The notes beneath the pieces were generated by a model. The model was not told the DNA's origin and ran no database searches. It saw nothing but the letters and a program-made list of their open reading frames with translations. Shown here in pieces: positions 18,976-26,995 of a DNA stretch of 64,000 bases. A program made the position numbers and the translations under genes. The DNA is from Rhodanobacter sp. C03 (GTDB lineage Bacteria > Pseudomonadota > Gammaproteobacteria > Xanthomonadales > Rhodanobacteraceae), in the NCBI RefSeq assembly GCF_002001175.1, contig NZ_MUNT01000010.1, forward strand, positions 124,001 through 188,000. Reading direction: 5' to 3'. Each line of letters opens with the position of its first letter. Within the stretch, counting starts at the first letter, position 1.

Positions 18976-21189
18976 TTACTTCTTGGTGTTGCTGTCGGTT
19001 GCCGCCAGCAACTTTTTCTGGAAGGCCACGTTGACCGGATAGGCGATCTGCTCGTGCTGCAACATGGTCAGCAGCTCTGCATCGCGATAGCCGCTATTCC
19101 ACAGTCGCTGGATCACGGGCTGTGCTTCGGCCTCTCTGCCAAGTGCCAGCAAGGCCTCGACCTGCAATGCCAGCAGGCGTGGATCGCTACGACCACTTTT
19201 CACTGTTTTCATCGCGTCGAGTGCATCGTTGCGCAGCTGCCGGGCGGTTTGTGCGTCGTTGGTCATTGCGGCAAGCAACAGCTTCGCATCGATGGCTGCC
19301 AGCAGGGTGGCGCGATCATCGGGCTGCTTGGAGCGCAGCGGGACGAGTATCGTCAGCGCGGTCTGCACCTTCACGTGTGCCGCATCGGTCTGGTCGGAGG
19401 CATGCGACTGCTCGGCCTGTTCGAGCTGCACTTCGGCGAATTCGCGCTGCCAGTCGGTGTTGGCCGGGTCCTGTTTTGTCAAGGCAAGGAAGATGGACAA
19501 TGATTGCGCGGTCAGCGCGCGAGCCGCAGGCAGAACACCGTTCAGGCGTTGCAGCCGGCCCGACTGTGAGGCATACAGCGCAAGATCTTCCTGAAATACG
19601 GTGTTTTTCGGATCGACCTTTGTCAATTGTGTGGCAAGGTCGACCGCTTCCTGAAGATCGCGCATGCCCGTTTTGATGTCGCCCGTCAGGGCCAGCGTGC
19701 GTCCCAGAATGCCGCGAACGGTAAGCATGTTCTCGCGTTGGCTGTTGTTTTGGGGATCGCGTGCGGAAAGCGCGGTTTCTATCGTGTCATCGGCGGTGTA
19801 TTCGGCGACAGCCGTCGCAAGGTCGCCGCGCATCAATGCCACCTTGCCGAGATTGTTGTGCGCCGCGCCCAATTGCGCTTCCCACTGGGTTTGTTCGGGC
19901 CCGGTCCCGACCAGCTTCCGGCAGAGCGTCAGCATGTTTCCATACTGGATGGTGGCTTCGTCCAATAACCCGCGTGCCTCGAGAACATGGCCGATATTGT
20001 TGTCGATCATCGTCAATTGGTACTGCAACTGCGGAGTATTGAAAGTAGGCAAGTCGGTATGCTGCAGAACCTTCTGTGCGGATTCGAAGTTCTGCTGCGC
20101 CGCGCGGAGCTGACCTTGGTACCAGTAGGTCTCGCCTATGTATGCCCAGATTTCCGCCGCCGAAAATTGCCGCGATGAATCCGTCGGCATGGCGTCGGCT
20201 AGCGGGGTGGCGAGCTTCAGTGCTGCCTGAAAGGACTCCAATGCGGCGGGCAGATGACCCTGCTCCATGCGCACGATGCCGATCTTTTTCAGTGCCTTGG
20301 CGCGTTGCGCCAGCGCGGCGTCGGTGACATCGGTCGTCGGCAGCGACTGGAAGTAGTTCATCGCCTGGTTGTCGACGGTCTCCATGATGTCCAGCCGCGA
20401 TACCTGTTGCAGCTTGTCGTTGAGGTCGCCGAGCATGAAACCGACCAGGTCCTCGGCCTGTTTCTGCCGGCGCTCGGCGGCTTGGCTGGCGACCACCGCG
20501 GCATGCCGGGCGATCAGCGCGGCAATCGCCAGCGCGGTGGTCACCGTCATCACGATCAGCGCCAGCGTTGCCAGCACAGCCATGCGCCGGGTGCGTCGTT
20601 GCAGCTCACGCTGTTTCAACGCATCGAAGCCCAGATCCAGCATGCCGGCGATCAGCTTCAGCTTGGCGTTGGTCTTGCCGTCCTTGCCCGTGCGGGCGTC
20701 GGCGGCGATCGGTTCGGTGTGCTCGGTGGTGGGTTGGCCGTCCCTGTCCAGCCGGAAGCGCAGCGCTGGCGCGAAGCATTCCTCGGCTTCACGACCGGGC
20801 ATGTCACTGGCGTTGGGTTCGCCGTCGACGATCAGGCAGAAGATGCGATCGGCGTGCCCCATGCGCCTGAATGCCAGCACTTCTGCATTGACCCACGGCG
20901 AGCTCGCCGAACGTGGCGAGCAGATCACGATCAGGTTCGCCGATTGCGCCAGCGCCTCATTGACCTTGCGGCCGAGGTCGGTGGCGCTGGCCAGTTCGTC
21001 GCGGTCGCGGAAGATCGGGGTGAGACGCGCGGGAACGGCGCCGGCTGCGGTGGTCTGGCCAACCAGCCGTTTCGGGATCGCGTAGGTTTCCAGCCCCTTG
21101 TGCAGCCAGCCGGCCCAGGACTTGTCCTGGTGGCTGTAGCTGATGAAGGCGCGGTACCGGAAAACCGGCATCACGGAGGCTGGCGTCAT
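18976..21189 (-). CDS. TIR domain-TM-TPR protein (copy 1, first gene of island)
   Basis: The 737-residue protein has the same order as copy 2: TIR domain (FISYSHQDKSW, PIFRDRDELAS, SSPWVNAEV with the conserved Glu), one membrane helix (LATLALIVMTVTTALAIAAL), a coiled segment and TPR-like repeats. The TIR, membrane and coiled parts are nearly identical to copy 2, while the TPR region has diverged, as expected if the repeats choose different partners. The start at 21189 has GGGAG 10 bases upstream; an in-frame ATG at 21171 begins right before the domain and cannot be excluded. A perfect CRP-type palindrome lies 128-151 bases upstream. Confidence 0.85.
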   Translation of the reverse strand: MTPASVMPVFRYRAFISYSHQDKSWAGWLHKGLETYAIPKRLVGQTTAAGAVPARLTPIFRDRDELASATDLGRKVNEALAQSANLIVICSPRSASSPWVNAEVLAFRRMGHADRIFCLIVDGEPNASDMPGREAEECFAPALRFRLDRDGQPTTEHTEPIAADARTGKDGKTNAKLKLIAGMLDLGFDALKQRELQRRTRRMAVLATLALIVMTVTTALAIAALIARHAAVVASQAAERRQKQAEDLVGFMLGDLNDKLQQVSRLDIMETVDNQAMNYFQSLPTTDVTDAALAQRAKALKKIGIVRMEQGHLPAALESFQAALKLATPLADAMPTDSSRQFSAAEIWAYIGETYWYQGQLRAAQQNFESAQKVLQHTDLPTFNTPQLQYQLTMIDNNIGHVLEARGLLDEATIQYGNMLTLCRKLVGTGPEQTQWEAQLGAAHNNLGKVALMRGDLATAVAEYTADDTIETALSARDPQNNSQRENMLTVRGILGRTLALTGDIKTGMRDLQEAVDLATQLTKVDPKNTVFQEDLALYASQSGRLQRLNGVLPAARALTAQSLSIFLALTKQDPANTDWQREFAEVQLEQAEQSHASDQTDAAHVKVQTALTILVPLRSKQPDDRATLLAAIDAKLLLAAMTNDAQTARQLRNDALDAMKTVKSGRSDPRLLALQVEALLALGREAEAQPVIQRLWNSGYRDAELLTMLQHEQIAYPVNVAFQKKLLAATDSNTKK

Positions 21190-21316
21190 GACGCACTGCA
21201 CTCCCGCACGAAGTTGCGCATTCCCTTGCCGGGAAGTCCCCATCCAGTCGGTCGCAGCTCAGGCGCCGGCCCATCGTGGTGCCCGGACAGTGCCTGCGAC
21301 TTTATGACAATAACGC

Positions 21317-21340
21317 AAAATGTGATGTACATCACATTTT
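21317..21340 (-). promoter_or_regulatory. CRP/Clp-type operator upstream of the TIR island
   Basis: This is a perfect 24-bp palindrome made of half-sites AAAATGTGATGT and ACATCACATTTT. The core TGTGA-N6-TCACA matches the consensus of CRP and of its xanthomonad homologue Clp exactly. It lies between the island's first gene and the penicillin-acylase gene, whose stop is 24 bases away, so it can only serve the minus-strand island. A CATAAA -10-like hexamer follows at 21306-21301. Confidence 0.75.
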
Positions 21341-21363
21341 TTCTCAAATCGACAGGCTCTAGG

Positions 21364-23778
21364 CTACGGTTCGAGGGTCAGCGTGTGCTGGTCCAGCCCG
21401 GGCAGCAGCGGCGTGGGCCGCCCCTTGACCCAGTCCGCGTGGCCCGCGCCGAAGTAAGGCGACAGCGGGTTGTCGCTCTGGCCGCCGGGCATCTCCAGAA
21501 TGCCCTGTGCCTCGTGGCCCGGCGCCACATCGAAGCGTTCGGAGGCGCCAAAGTCGGGGGCGGCGACGCGCGGCATGTTGTTGTCGCCGGGCAATGGCTG
21601 TTCGGGCATGTCGATCAAACGACCGAGCCAGTGAGGCAGTGCGGCGGACAGCGGGTGGTTGATCTCGCTGCGGTTGCGTTCGCCCCAGCTGCGTGCGGCT
21701 AGGCCACCGGGTTGCTGGCCGAGTTCGCGGGTGACCTTGCGCGCGGCATCGATGAGCAGGGCATGCCAGTCGTGGTACTTCGGGTCGAGCAGTTGCGCTG
21801 GCTGGGCCTGGAGCAGCGCCCACACCGCCGCTTCGGCACTGTTCTCGCCGGGCCAGCTGAAGTCGCTGAAGCGGTGCTTCACCTGTGCCACGAACGGCGC
21901 CAGCGCGGCCTGACTGACCTCGGTGCGGAACGCACGCACGAGCCGGTAGTCGACACTGTCGACGGCGGCGCGGCCCTGCCAGTTAGCGCTGAGCTGGCGC
22001 AGCTGCTGCAGCGCCGGATCCTGGCTGTCGGCCAGTGTCTGCAGCAACAGTTGCTGCCAGCGAGCCAGCAGCAAGGCGCGGTTGTCCAGCTGGATATCGA
22101 GCAGGTCGGCGGGAGTGAAGCCGGCGCGTGCGTGGAGGTCGTCGCGGATCTGCTGCGCGCGTGCGCCGAGGTCGTGACCACCATTGCCGAGCAGGGCCAG
22201 TTCGTCACCGCCGACGGTACGGTTGTTGGCCGTCCACAGGCGATCCTCGGCGGGATGCGCGATGCGCGGGTACTGCGCGAGCGTGGCCCAGCCCTGCCAG
22301 CCGCTGCCGGGTCGGGACCAGTCGGAGGGCAGCAGCGGATCGATGTTGGCGCGCAGCGGGATGCTGTTGCCGGCGATCGTCCAGCCGATCTGTCCGCTGC
22401 TGTCGGCGACCAGCAGGTTCTGCGGCGGCATGCCGAGCCGGGGTGCCAGGTTCAGCGCGCTGGACACATCGGGCTGGTGTTCCAGCTGCATCAGCTCGAC
22501 GTTGTAGCCGCGCGGCTGGGCGCCGATCCACGCCAGCGCCAGCGGGGTGCCGTCGACATCCTTGCCCATGATCGGACCCCAGCGGGTGTCCTCGACCTTG
22601 AGGATGCTGTCGGGCCTGCCCTTGACCTGGATGTGTTCGTCGTGAGTCTCGATACTGGCCCAACCTTCCGGCACCTTGTAGCGGCCGGGGTTGGCCGGAT
22701 CGCGGAGCACACGTACCCAGTCCAGCCAGTCGCCGTAGCTGTTGGTGAAGCCCCAGGCGATCTGGCCGTTGGAGCCGGCGATGATCGCCGGCGTGCCAGG
22801 CAGGCTGACGCCGTTGACGTCGCGCTGCCCGTGCGGCGCGCCGGGGTCGGGATAGCGCAGGCGCGTGCGGAACCATATGTTCGGCACGCGCAGGCCCAGG
22901 TGCATGTCGTTGGCGAGGATGGCCGCGCCGCTGCCAGTGAGAGTGCCGGCGACCGCGAAGCTGTTGCTGCCGGGGCGCGGCGCATCGAGGGCTGGCGCCA
23001 GCGCGGCGGTCAGGCTGATGGATGATCCGGTCGGGGCGACGTGGCGCAGATCGAACACGTCGGCGCCGGGAATCACCGGCGAAGGCGACAACGGCCCGCT
23101 CAGCGGCGCCTCCCAGTCGGGATCGGGTGCCAGCAGGAAATCCACTAGCGGGCCGGGCAACACTGCGCGCATCTGCGCGATGCTCAGTTCGCGTTCGTTG
23201 AGGCCATCGCTGTTCAGATCAAGATACATCGCGGCGATCACCAGCGCGCTGTCCTCCGAGCGCCACGGCTGCGGCTGGCTGCCGAGCAGCAGGTACTCCC
23301 ACGGCCGCACGCGCAGGTCAGCGAGACCGGCGTTGACGCCATCGCGGTAGCGGTCGAGCTGGAGCTTGTCCGCTGTCGACATCTGCGCGTAGGCGGCCTC
23401 GACGACCGCGCGCAGGCGATGGCGACGATGGTTGAGATCCATCTTGAGCGCGGCCGGACCGACCAGCGCGGACAGCTCGCCGGCCGCCGAGCGACGCATC
23501 AGATCCATCTCGAAGTAGCGTTCCTGCGCATGCACGTAGCCGAGTGCGTAGCTGAGGTCGGTACGGCTTTTCCCTTCGAAGGTGACCGTGCCGAGTGCGT
23601 CGCGGCTGATGCTGATGGGTGCCGAGAGACTCGCTATCCGGCGTACGCCGTCGAGCTGGGCGCGGCTCCCGGCGAGCAGGTACCAGCCGGTAGCGAAGGC
23701 GGCGAGCAGCAGAACCAGCAAGGTGACCAGCAGGGCGCGCAGGATGCGCCAGCGCCGTGCCCCCTTGAGGTGTGTCAT
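21364..23778 (-). CDS. Penicillin acylase family N-terminal-nucleophile hydrolase
   Basis: The 804-residue precursor belongs to the penicillin amidase family, whose members are cleaved autocatalytically into two chains and hydrolyse amides such as beta-lactam side chains or acyl-homoserine lactones. It has an N-terminal membrane anchor (LRALLVTLLVLLLAAFATGW), an alpha-chain region, and the processing site PG-SNSFAVAG that would expose nucleophile Ser271, followed by ANDMHLGLRVPNIWF and AWGFTNSYGDWLDW as in family members. The start ATG shares its A with the stop of the upstream lipoprotein gene (TGATG), so the two are coupled. The natural substrate is unknown; quorum-signal acylase is one possibility. 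Confidence 0.88.
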   Translation of the reverse strand: MTHLKGARRWRILRALLVTLLVLLLAAFATGWYLLAGSRAQLDGVRRIASLSAPISISRDALGTVTFEGKSRTDLSYALGYVHAQERYFEMDLMRRSAAGELSALVGPAALKMDLNHRRHRLRAVVEAAYAQMSTADKLQLDRYRDGVNAGLADLRVRPWEYLLLGSQPQPWRSEDSALVIAAMYLDLNSDGLNERELSIAQMRAVLPGPLVDFLLAPDPDWEAPLSGPLSPSPVIPGADVFDLRHVAPTGSSISLTAALAPALDAPRPGSNSFAVAGTLTGSGAAILANDMHLGLRVPNIWFRTRLRYPDPGAPHGQRDVNGVSLPGTPAIIAGSNGQIAWGFTNSYGDWLDWVRVLRDPANPGRYKVPEGWASIETHDEHIQVKGRPDSILKVEDTRWGPIMGKDVDGTPLALAWIGAQPRGYNVELMQLEHQPDVSSALNLAPRLGMPPQNLLVADSSGQIGWTIAGNSIPLRANIDPLLPSDWSRPGSGWQGWATLAQYPRIAHPAEDRLWTANNRTVGGDELALLGNGGHDLGARAQQIRDDLHARAGFTPADLLDIQLDNRALLLARWQQLLLQTLADSQDPALQQLRQLSANWQGRAAVDSVDYRLVRAFRTEVSQAALAPFVAQVKHRFSDFSWPGENSAEAAVWALLQAQPAQLLDPKYHDWHALLIDAARKVTRELGQQPGGLAARSWGERNRSEINHPLSAALPHWLGRLIDMPEQPLPGDNNMPRVAAPDFGASERFDVAPGHEAQGILEMPGGQSDNPLSPYFGAGHADWVKGRPTPLLPGLDQHTLTLEP

Positions 23779-24596
23779 CACGGCTTGGCAAACACCGCGA
23801 AGATGCCGGCGTAGGGCTTGACCATGAAGGCCGGCGCACCGGCGTAGCCGTCGCCATCGACATACAGCTGCGAGATGCTGCCATCCAGGTACAACGCGTC
23901 GCGACAGCCCAGCTGGTCGCGGAACAGCCGTCCGAAGGTATGGAAATTCACCGGCGCCTCGCTCACCGCGAAGATCACTTCGCTGGGAGTTTTCACGCAC
24001 ACACCGCTGCGCCATTTCAGGCTGGCCGAGTCATCCACGAATTGTTCGTTGAGCTTGCCGTCGATCAGCAGCATCGGGCCGGACTGGGTCGCCCATTGCA
24101 CAGGCTTGCCGTCAGCCTTGAACGCGGCGCTGGTGCGTATCGCGGCATGACCGTCCGGATACACGGCGAACACGCCGTTCGGCAGCAGCGAGAAATTGCC
24201 GGAAGCAGGATTGCCGTGCGACAGGTTCAGCGGCACCACGGTCTTGCCGTTTTCCACATACAGGCCGAGCGGCGCGAACTGCTTGTCATAGATTCCCGCA
24301 TTGGTGGCAAACAGCAGTCGCTGACCGTGGGCGTTGCCCCACTGACGCAGGGCCTCGATGTTGCCGTACGGCTGGCTGCTCTGCGGATCGCGCCAGTGCA
24401 GGCTCAGCGGTTCACGCTTGAGATCCAGATGCACGACGCGGTAGTTCTGGCCCTCGAATGCCAGCTCGCTGCTGTCCAGTGCCTGTGCCGTCGAGGTGCA
24501 GCCGGACAGCTGGATCAGCAACGCCAGCGCCAGCAGCCAGAGCAGGGATCGATGGGCACGGAGACGTTGGGGCGATGCAGGGACGAGAGCAGGCAT
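23778..24596 (-). CDS. Phosphodiester glycosidase (NAGPA/DUF2233) family lipoprotein
   Basis: This 272-residue protein starts with a lipoprotein signal whose lipobox LSGC gives Cys33 as the lipidated residue. The body has NAGPA-domain segments: FATNAGIYDKQFAPLGLYVENGK, SGPMLLIDGKL, and the C-terminal DALYLDGSISQLY with its conserved Asp-Gly. Members cleave phosphodiester-linked sugars in exopolysaccharide or peptidoglycan-related substrates, but few are tested. Much longer upstream extensions of the frame run antisense to the NUDIX gene and are not real. It forms a two-gene operon with the acylase. Confidence 0.85.
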   Translation of the reverse strand: MPALVPASPQRLRAHRSLLWLLALALLIQLSGCTSTAQALDSSELAFEGQNYRVVHLDLKREPLSLHWRDPQSSQPYGNIEALRQWGNAHGQRLLFATNAGIYDKQFAPLGLYVENGKTVVPLNLSHGNPASGNFSLLPNGVFAVYPDGHAAIRTSAAFKADGKPVQWATQSGPMLLIDGKLNEQFVDDSASLKWRSGVCVKTPSEVIFAVSEAPVNFHTFGRLFRDQLGCRDALYLDGSISQLYVDGDGYAGAPAFMVKPYAGIFAVFAKP

Positions 24597-24713
24597 TTGC
24601 CGATGGTCGCCGGCCAGCGGTAGCTGCGCAAGCCCTCGTCGGATGTTCGGGCAACGGTCCGGCGTGGATCGACGACTGCCGCTAAACTTGGTTTTTTGTC
24701 GCGGGCTCCATCC

Positions 24714-25202
24714 ATGCCGTACACCCCGATCACGGCCACGCTCGGTTATGTGCTGTCGCCCGATCGCAGCGAAGTGCTGATGATCCACCGCAACGCGCGC
24801 CCGGACGACCAGCACCTGGGCAAGTACAACGGCCTGGGCGGCAAGATGGAACCGGGCGAGGACATCGCCACCTGCATGCGACGCGAGATTCTCGAGGAAG
24901 CTGGCATCAGCTGCGAGTCGATGCAGTTGCGTGGCACGTTGAACTGGCCCGGTTTCGGCAAGCACGGCGAGGACTGGCTCGGCTTCATCTTCGTGATCGA
25001 CCGCTACACCGGGACGCCATTGACGGCCAATGCCGAGGGCACGCTGGAGTGGGTGCCGCGAGACAAGCTGATGGAGCTGCCGATGTGGGAAGGCGATCGC
25101 CACTTCCTGCCACTGGTGTTCGATGCCGATCCGCGTCCGTTCCACGGCGTGATGCCGTATCGCGACGGCCGGATGCAGTCGTGGTCGTATACGCGGCTGT
25201 AA
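24714..25202 (+). CDS. NUDIX hydrolase, MutT/8-oxo-dGTP diphosphatase-like
   Basis: The 162-residue protein has a complete Nudix box, G-x5-E-x7-REILEEAGI, starting at GKMEPGE. The beginning (PYTPITATLGYVL) and the C-terminal region (FHGVMPYRDGRMQSWSY) resemble the MTH1/YtkD-like group that cleans oxidised dGTP, although the substrate is not proven. The ATG at 24714 is preferred over a TTG at 24696. Downstream lies a REPIN-type repeat shared with the convergent lipoate ligase. Confidence 0.85.
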   Translation: MPYTPITATLGYVLSPDRSEVLMIHRNARPDDQHLGKYNGLGGKMEPGEDIATCMRREILEEAGISCESMQLRGTLNWPGFGKHGEDWLGFIFVIDRYTGTPLTANAEGTLEWVPRDKLMELPMWEGDRHFLPLVFDADPRPFHGVMPYRDGRMQSWSYTRL

Positions 25203-25215
25203 TGGTTTTGTTTTT

Positions 25216-25286
25216 TGTGGGAGCGGCTTCAGCCGCGATGCTCTGCGCCACGCGTGAAAAACATCGCGGCTGAAGCCGCTCCCACA
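25216..25286. repeat. REPIN: two perfect inverted REP elements
   Basis: A 25-nt element beginning TGTGGGAGCGGCTTCAGCCG (25216-25240) recurs as its exact reverse complement at 25262-25286, 21 bases away. Each arm contains its own small palindrome, GCGGC-TTCA-GCCGC. This is the structure of a REPIN (paired REP sequences mobilised by RAYT transposases). It lies in the gap between two convergent genes, where it may also act as a terminator. An identical arm occurs at 57280. Confidence 0.88.
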
Positions 25287-25298
25287 GAATCGAGGGGG

Positions 25299-26075
25299 TT
25301 ACGGCACATCGGCCAGCCATGCTGCGCTGGCGAACTTGCTCTGTGCCAAGGCCTCGGCATCGGCCAGCTCATTCGCGCGCAAGCTGTCATCGCTGAGACC
25401 GTGCAGGCGCCGGAATGTGGCGATCATCCGCGCGATCACCGCTTCGCGCGGCAGGCCCGTCTGACTGCGCAGCGGATCGACCCGCTTGGCGGCGCTGGTG
25501 GTGCCCTTGTCGGACAGTTTCTCGCGTCCGATGCGCAGCACTTCCAGCATCTTCGCAGCGTCGATGTCGTAGGCCATCGTCACGTGATGCAGCACTGCGC
25601 CGCCGCGATGCGCCTGTGCGGCGCCGGCGATCTTGCCGCCCGCGGAGGTGATGTCGTTGAGCGGCTGATACCACGCCTTGATACCCAGTTCGCCGAGCGC
25701 CTCGATTACCCAGGCGTCCATGAATGCGTAGGATTCCTGGAACGACAGTCCCTTGATCAGCGACAGTGGCGCATAGATCGAATAGGTGATCGTGTTGCCC
25801 GGCTCGATGAACATCGCACCGCCACCGCTGACCCGCCGCACCACCTCGATGCCGTGGCGCTGTGCCGCTGCCGCATCGACTTCGTTGCGCAGCGACTGGA
25901 AGCGGCCGATCACCACCGCTGGCGCGGCCCATTCCCAGATGCGCAGCGTCGGTGTGCGTCGACCGGTACCGACTTCGTGAGTGAGCACGTCGTCCAGCGC
26001 CATGTGCAGCGTGGGTGATTGCGGAACGGTGTGGATCAGTTGCCAATCGTGGTCGCGCCAATCGGTACGCATCAT
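25299..26075 (-). CDS. lplA: Lipoate-protein ligase A, catalytic subunit
   Basis: This 258-residue protein has the biotin/lipoate ligase fold: RRVSGGGAMFIEPGN (lipoyl-AMP binding), the catalytic Lys segment ITSAGGKIAGAAQ and HHVTMAYDID. It would activate lipoate with ATP and attach it to E2 or GcvH domains. It lacks the C-terminal accessory domain found fused in E. coli LplA; that domain is the separate gene upstream, whose stop overlaps this start (ATGA, 26072-26075). The two products probably form one enzyme, as in archaeal LplA-LplB. Confidence 0.87.
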   Translation of the reverse strand: MMRTDWRDHDWQLIHTVPQSPTLHMALDDVLTHEVGTGRRTPTLRIWEWAAPAVVIGRFQSLRNEVDAAAAQRHGIEVVRRVSGGGAMFIEPGNTITYSIYAPLSLIKGLSFQESYAFMDAWVIEALGELGIKAWYQPLNDITSAGGKIAGAAQAHRGGAVLHHVTMAYDIDAAKMLEVLRIGREKLSDKGTTSAAKRVDPLRSQTGLPREAVIARMIATFRRLHGLSDDSLRANELADAEALAQSKFASAAWLADVP

Positions 26076-26362
26076 GCGTCGGGACCCTGGTGCAGGGCGC
26101 GGCGCACGGCGACCGCGATCGCCTCTGGCGACACGCCGTACATCATCACTTCGGATGAAATCGCGGTCTGCACCGCGGTGGTTAGCATAGCCTCATCGGC
26201 ATCCGCCGGCTGGCCGGTCAGCGCGGCATTGATCGTGTGTAGGGCGCTGTCCGGCTCCAGGAAGAAGTCACCGCTCAGCTGCACATTCGCGAGGCGATCG
26301 TCGTGCAGATCGAGGTCGATCACCACCAGCTTGCCGCCAGGCATCTTGTACTCACCGTGCAT
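26072..26362 (-). CDS. Lipoate-protein ligase accessory (C-terminal) domain as a separate protein
   Basis: The 96-residue protein starts HGEYKMPGGKLVVIDLDLHDDRLANVQLSGDFFLEP, the hallmark of the Lip_prot_lig_C domain, which in fused LplA closes over the active site and is needed for lipoate adenylation. It has no catalytic domain of its own. Translation is coupled to the catalytic gene by a four-base overlap. A GGGAAG lies upstream of the ATG. Confidence 0.85.
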   Translation of the reverse strand: MHGEYKMPGGKLVVIDLDLHDDRLANVQLSGDFFLEPDSALHTINAALTGQPADADEAMLTTAVQTAISSEVMMYGVSPEAIAVAVRRALHQGPDA

Positions 26363-26440
26363 TGATCGCTTCCCTACCTGGTCAAGATGAACGGCGGGCT
26401 GGACAAGCCGGGCTTCCAGAACGCCATGCGGTGCCCTAGG

Positions 26441-26893
26441 TCAGAAGCCGTGACCACCGTGGAAATTCCCCTGGCCGACGCTGACCGAAAAGCCGATGCC
26501 GCCGCTGGGGTGCTCGCAATCGCCAAGCGCCTTGGTGACGCTGACCTCGCCGGTCTGGTAGCTCCCACTGACGTGATTGCCGGCAACCACGCCCATGCCT
26601 ACGCTGCCATGCATCTGCGGGTCGTTGTACTTGGAATCATCGCAGGCGCGTGCGTTGGCGGTTCGGTCATCGCTCATGTGGCCACTGGTATCGCCGTAAT
26701 ACACGCCGGGCGCGGGCTTGGCTGCGGCGGTCGGGCTGGAACCGGAGCTTGCCGGCTGGGCGGCGGTCGAGCTGGCGGCCGGCACGTCGCCCGGTGGCAG
26801 CTTGAGGTTCAGCGGCTTGCTGGCCGTTTGTGCCGCCACCGAACTGACCAGCAGGGTGCCTGCCAGGGCAAGGATCAAACGTTTCATGTTCAT
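26441..26893 (-). CDS. Secreted protein of unknown function
   Basis: The 150-residue protein starts with a Sec signal peptide (MNMKRLILALAGTLLVSSVAAQ), followed by a Pro/Ala/Ser-rich linker and a Gly/His-rich body with two Cys (RACDDSKYND, GDCEHPSGG) that could form a disulfide. The C-terminus alternates Gly and hydrophobic residues (GGIGFSVSVGQGNFHGGHGF), which suggests beta strands, perhaps at the outer membrane. GGAG 6 bases upstream supports the start at 26893. I cannot assign a function. Confidence 0.7.
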   Translation of the reverse strand: MNMKRLILALAGTLLVSSVAAQTASKPLNLKLPPGDVPAASSTAAQPASSGSSPTAAAKPAPGVYYGDTSGHMSDDRTANARACDDSKYNDPQMHGSVGMGVVAGNHVSGSYQTGEVSVTKALGDCEHPSGGIGFSVSVGQGNFHGGHGF

Positions 26894-26995
26894 GACGTGC
26901 TCCGGAGATATGACGTGTTCAACGCACGATGCTGGGTTGGCGTGCACATCCCTATTTGAAACACCGGGCAGCAGGAAGTTCCTGCCGCCGCTTCA

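Noticed and set aside
13902..21189. The TIR island as a prophage or transposon cargo
   Set aside because: No integrase, transposase, tRNA attachment site or flanking direct repeats are visible around it.
20254..21702. A 482-codon plus-strand frame through the first TIR gene
   Set aside because: It spans the TIR gene, the CRP palindrome and the acylase end, with no recognisable domain; shadow frame.
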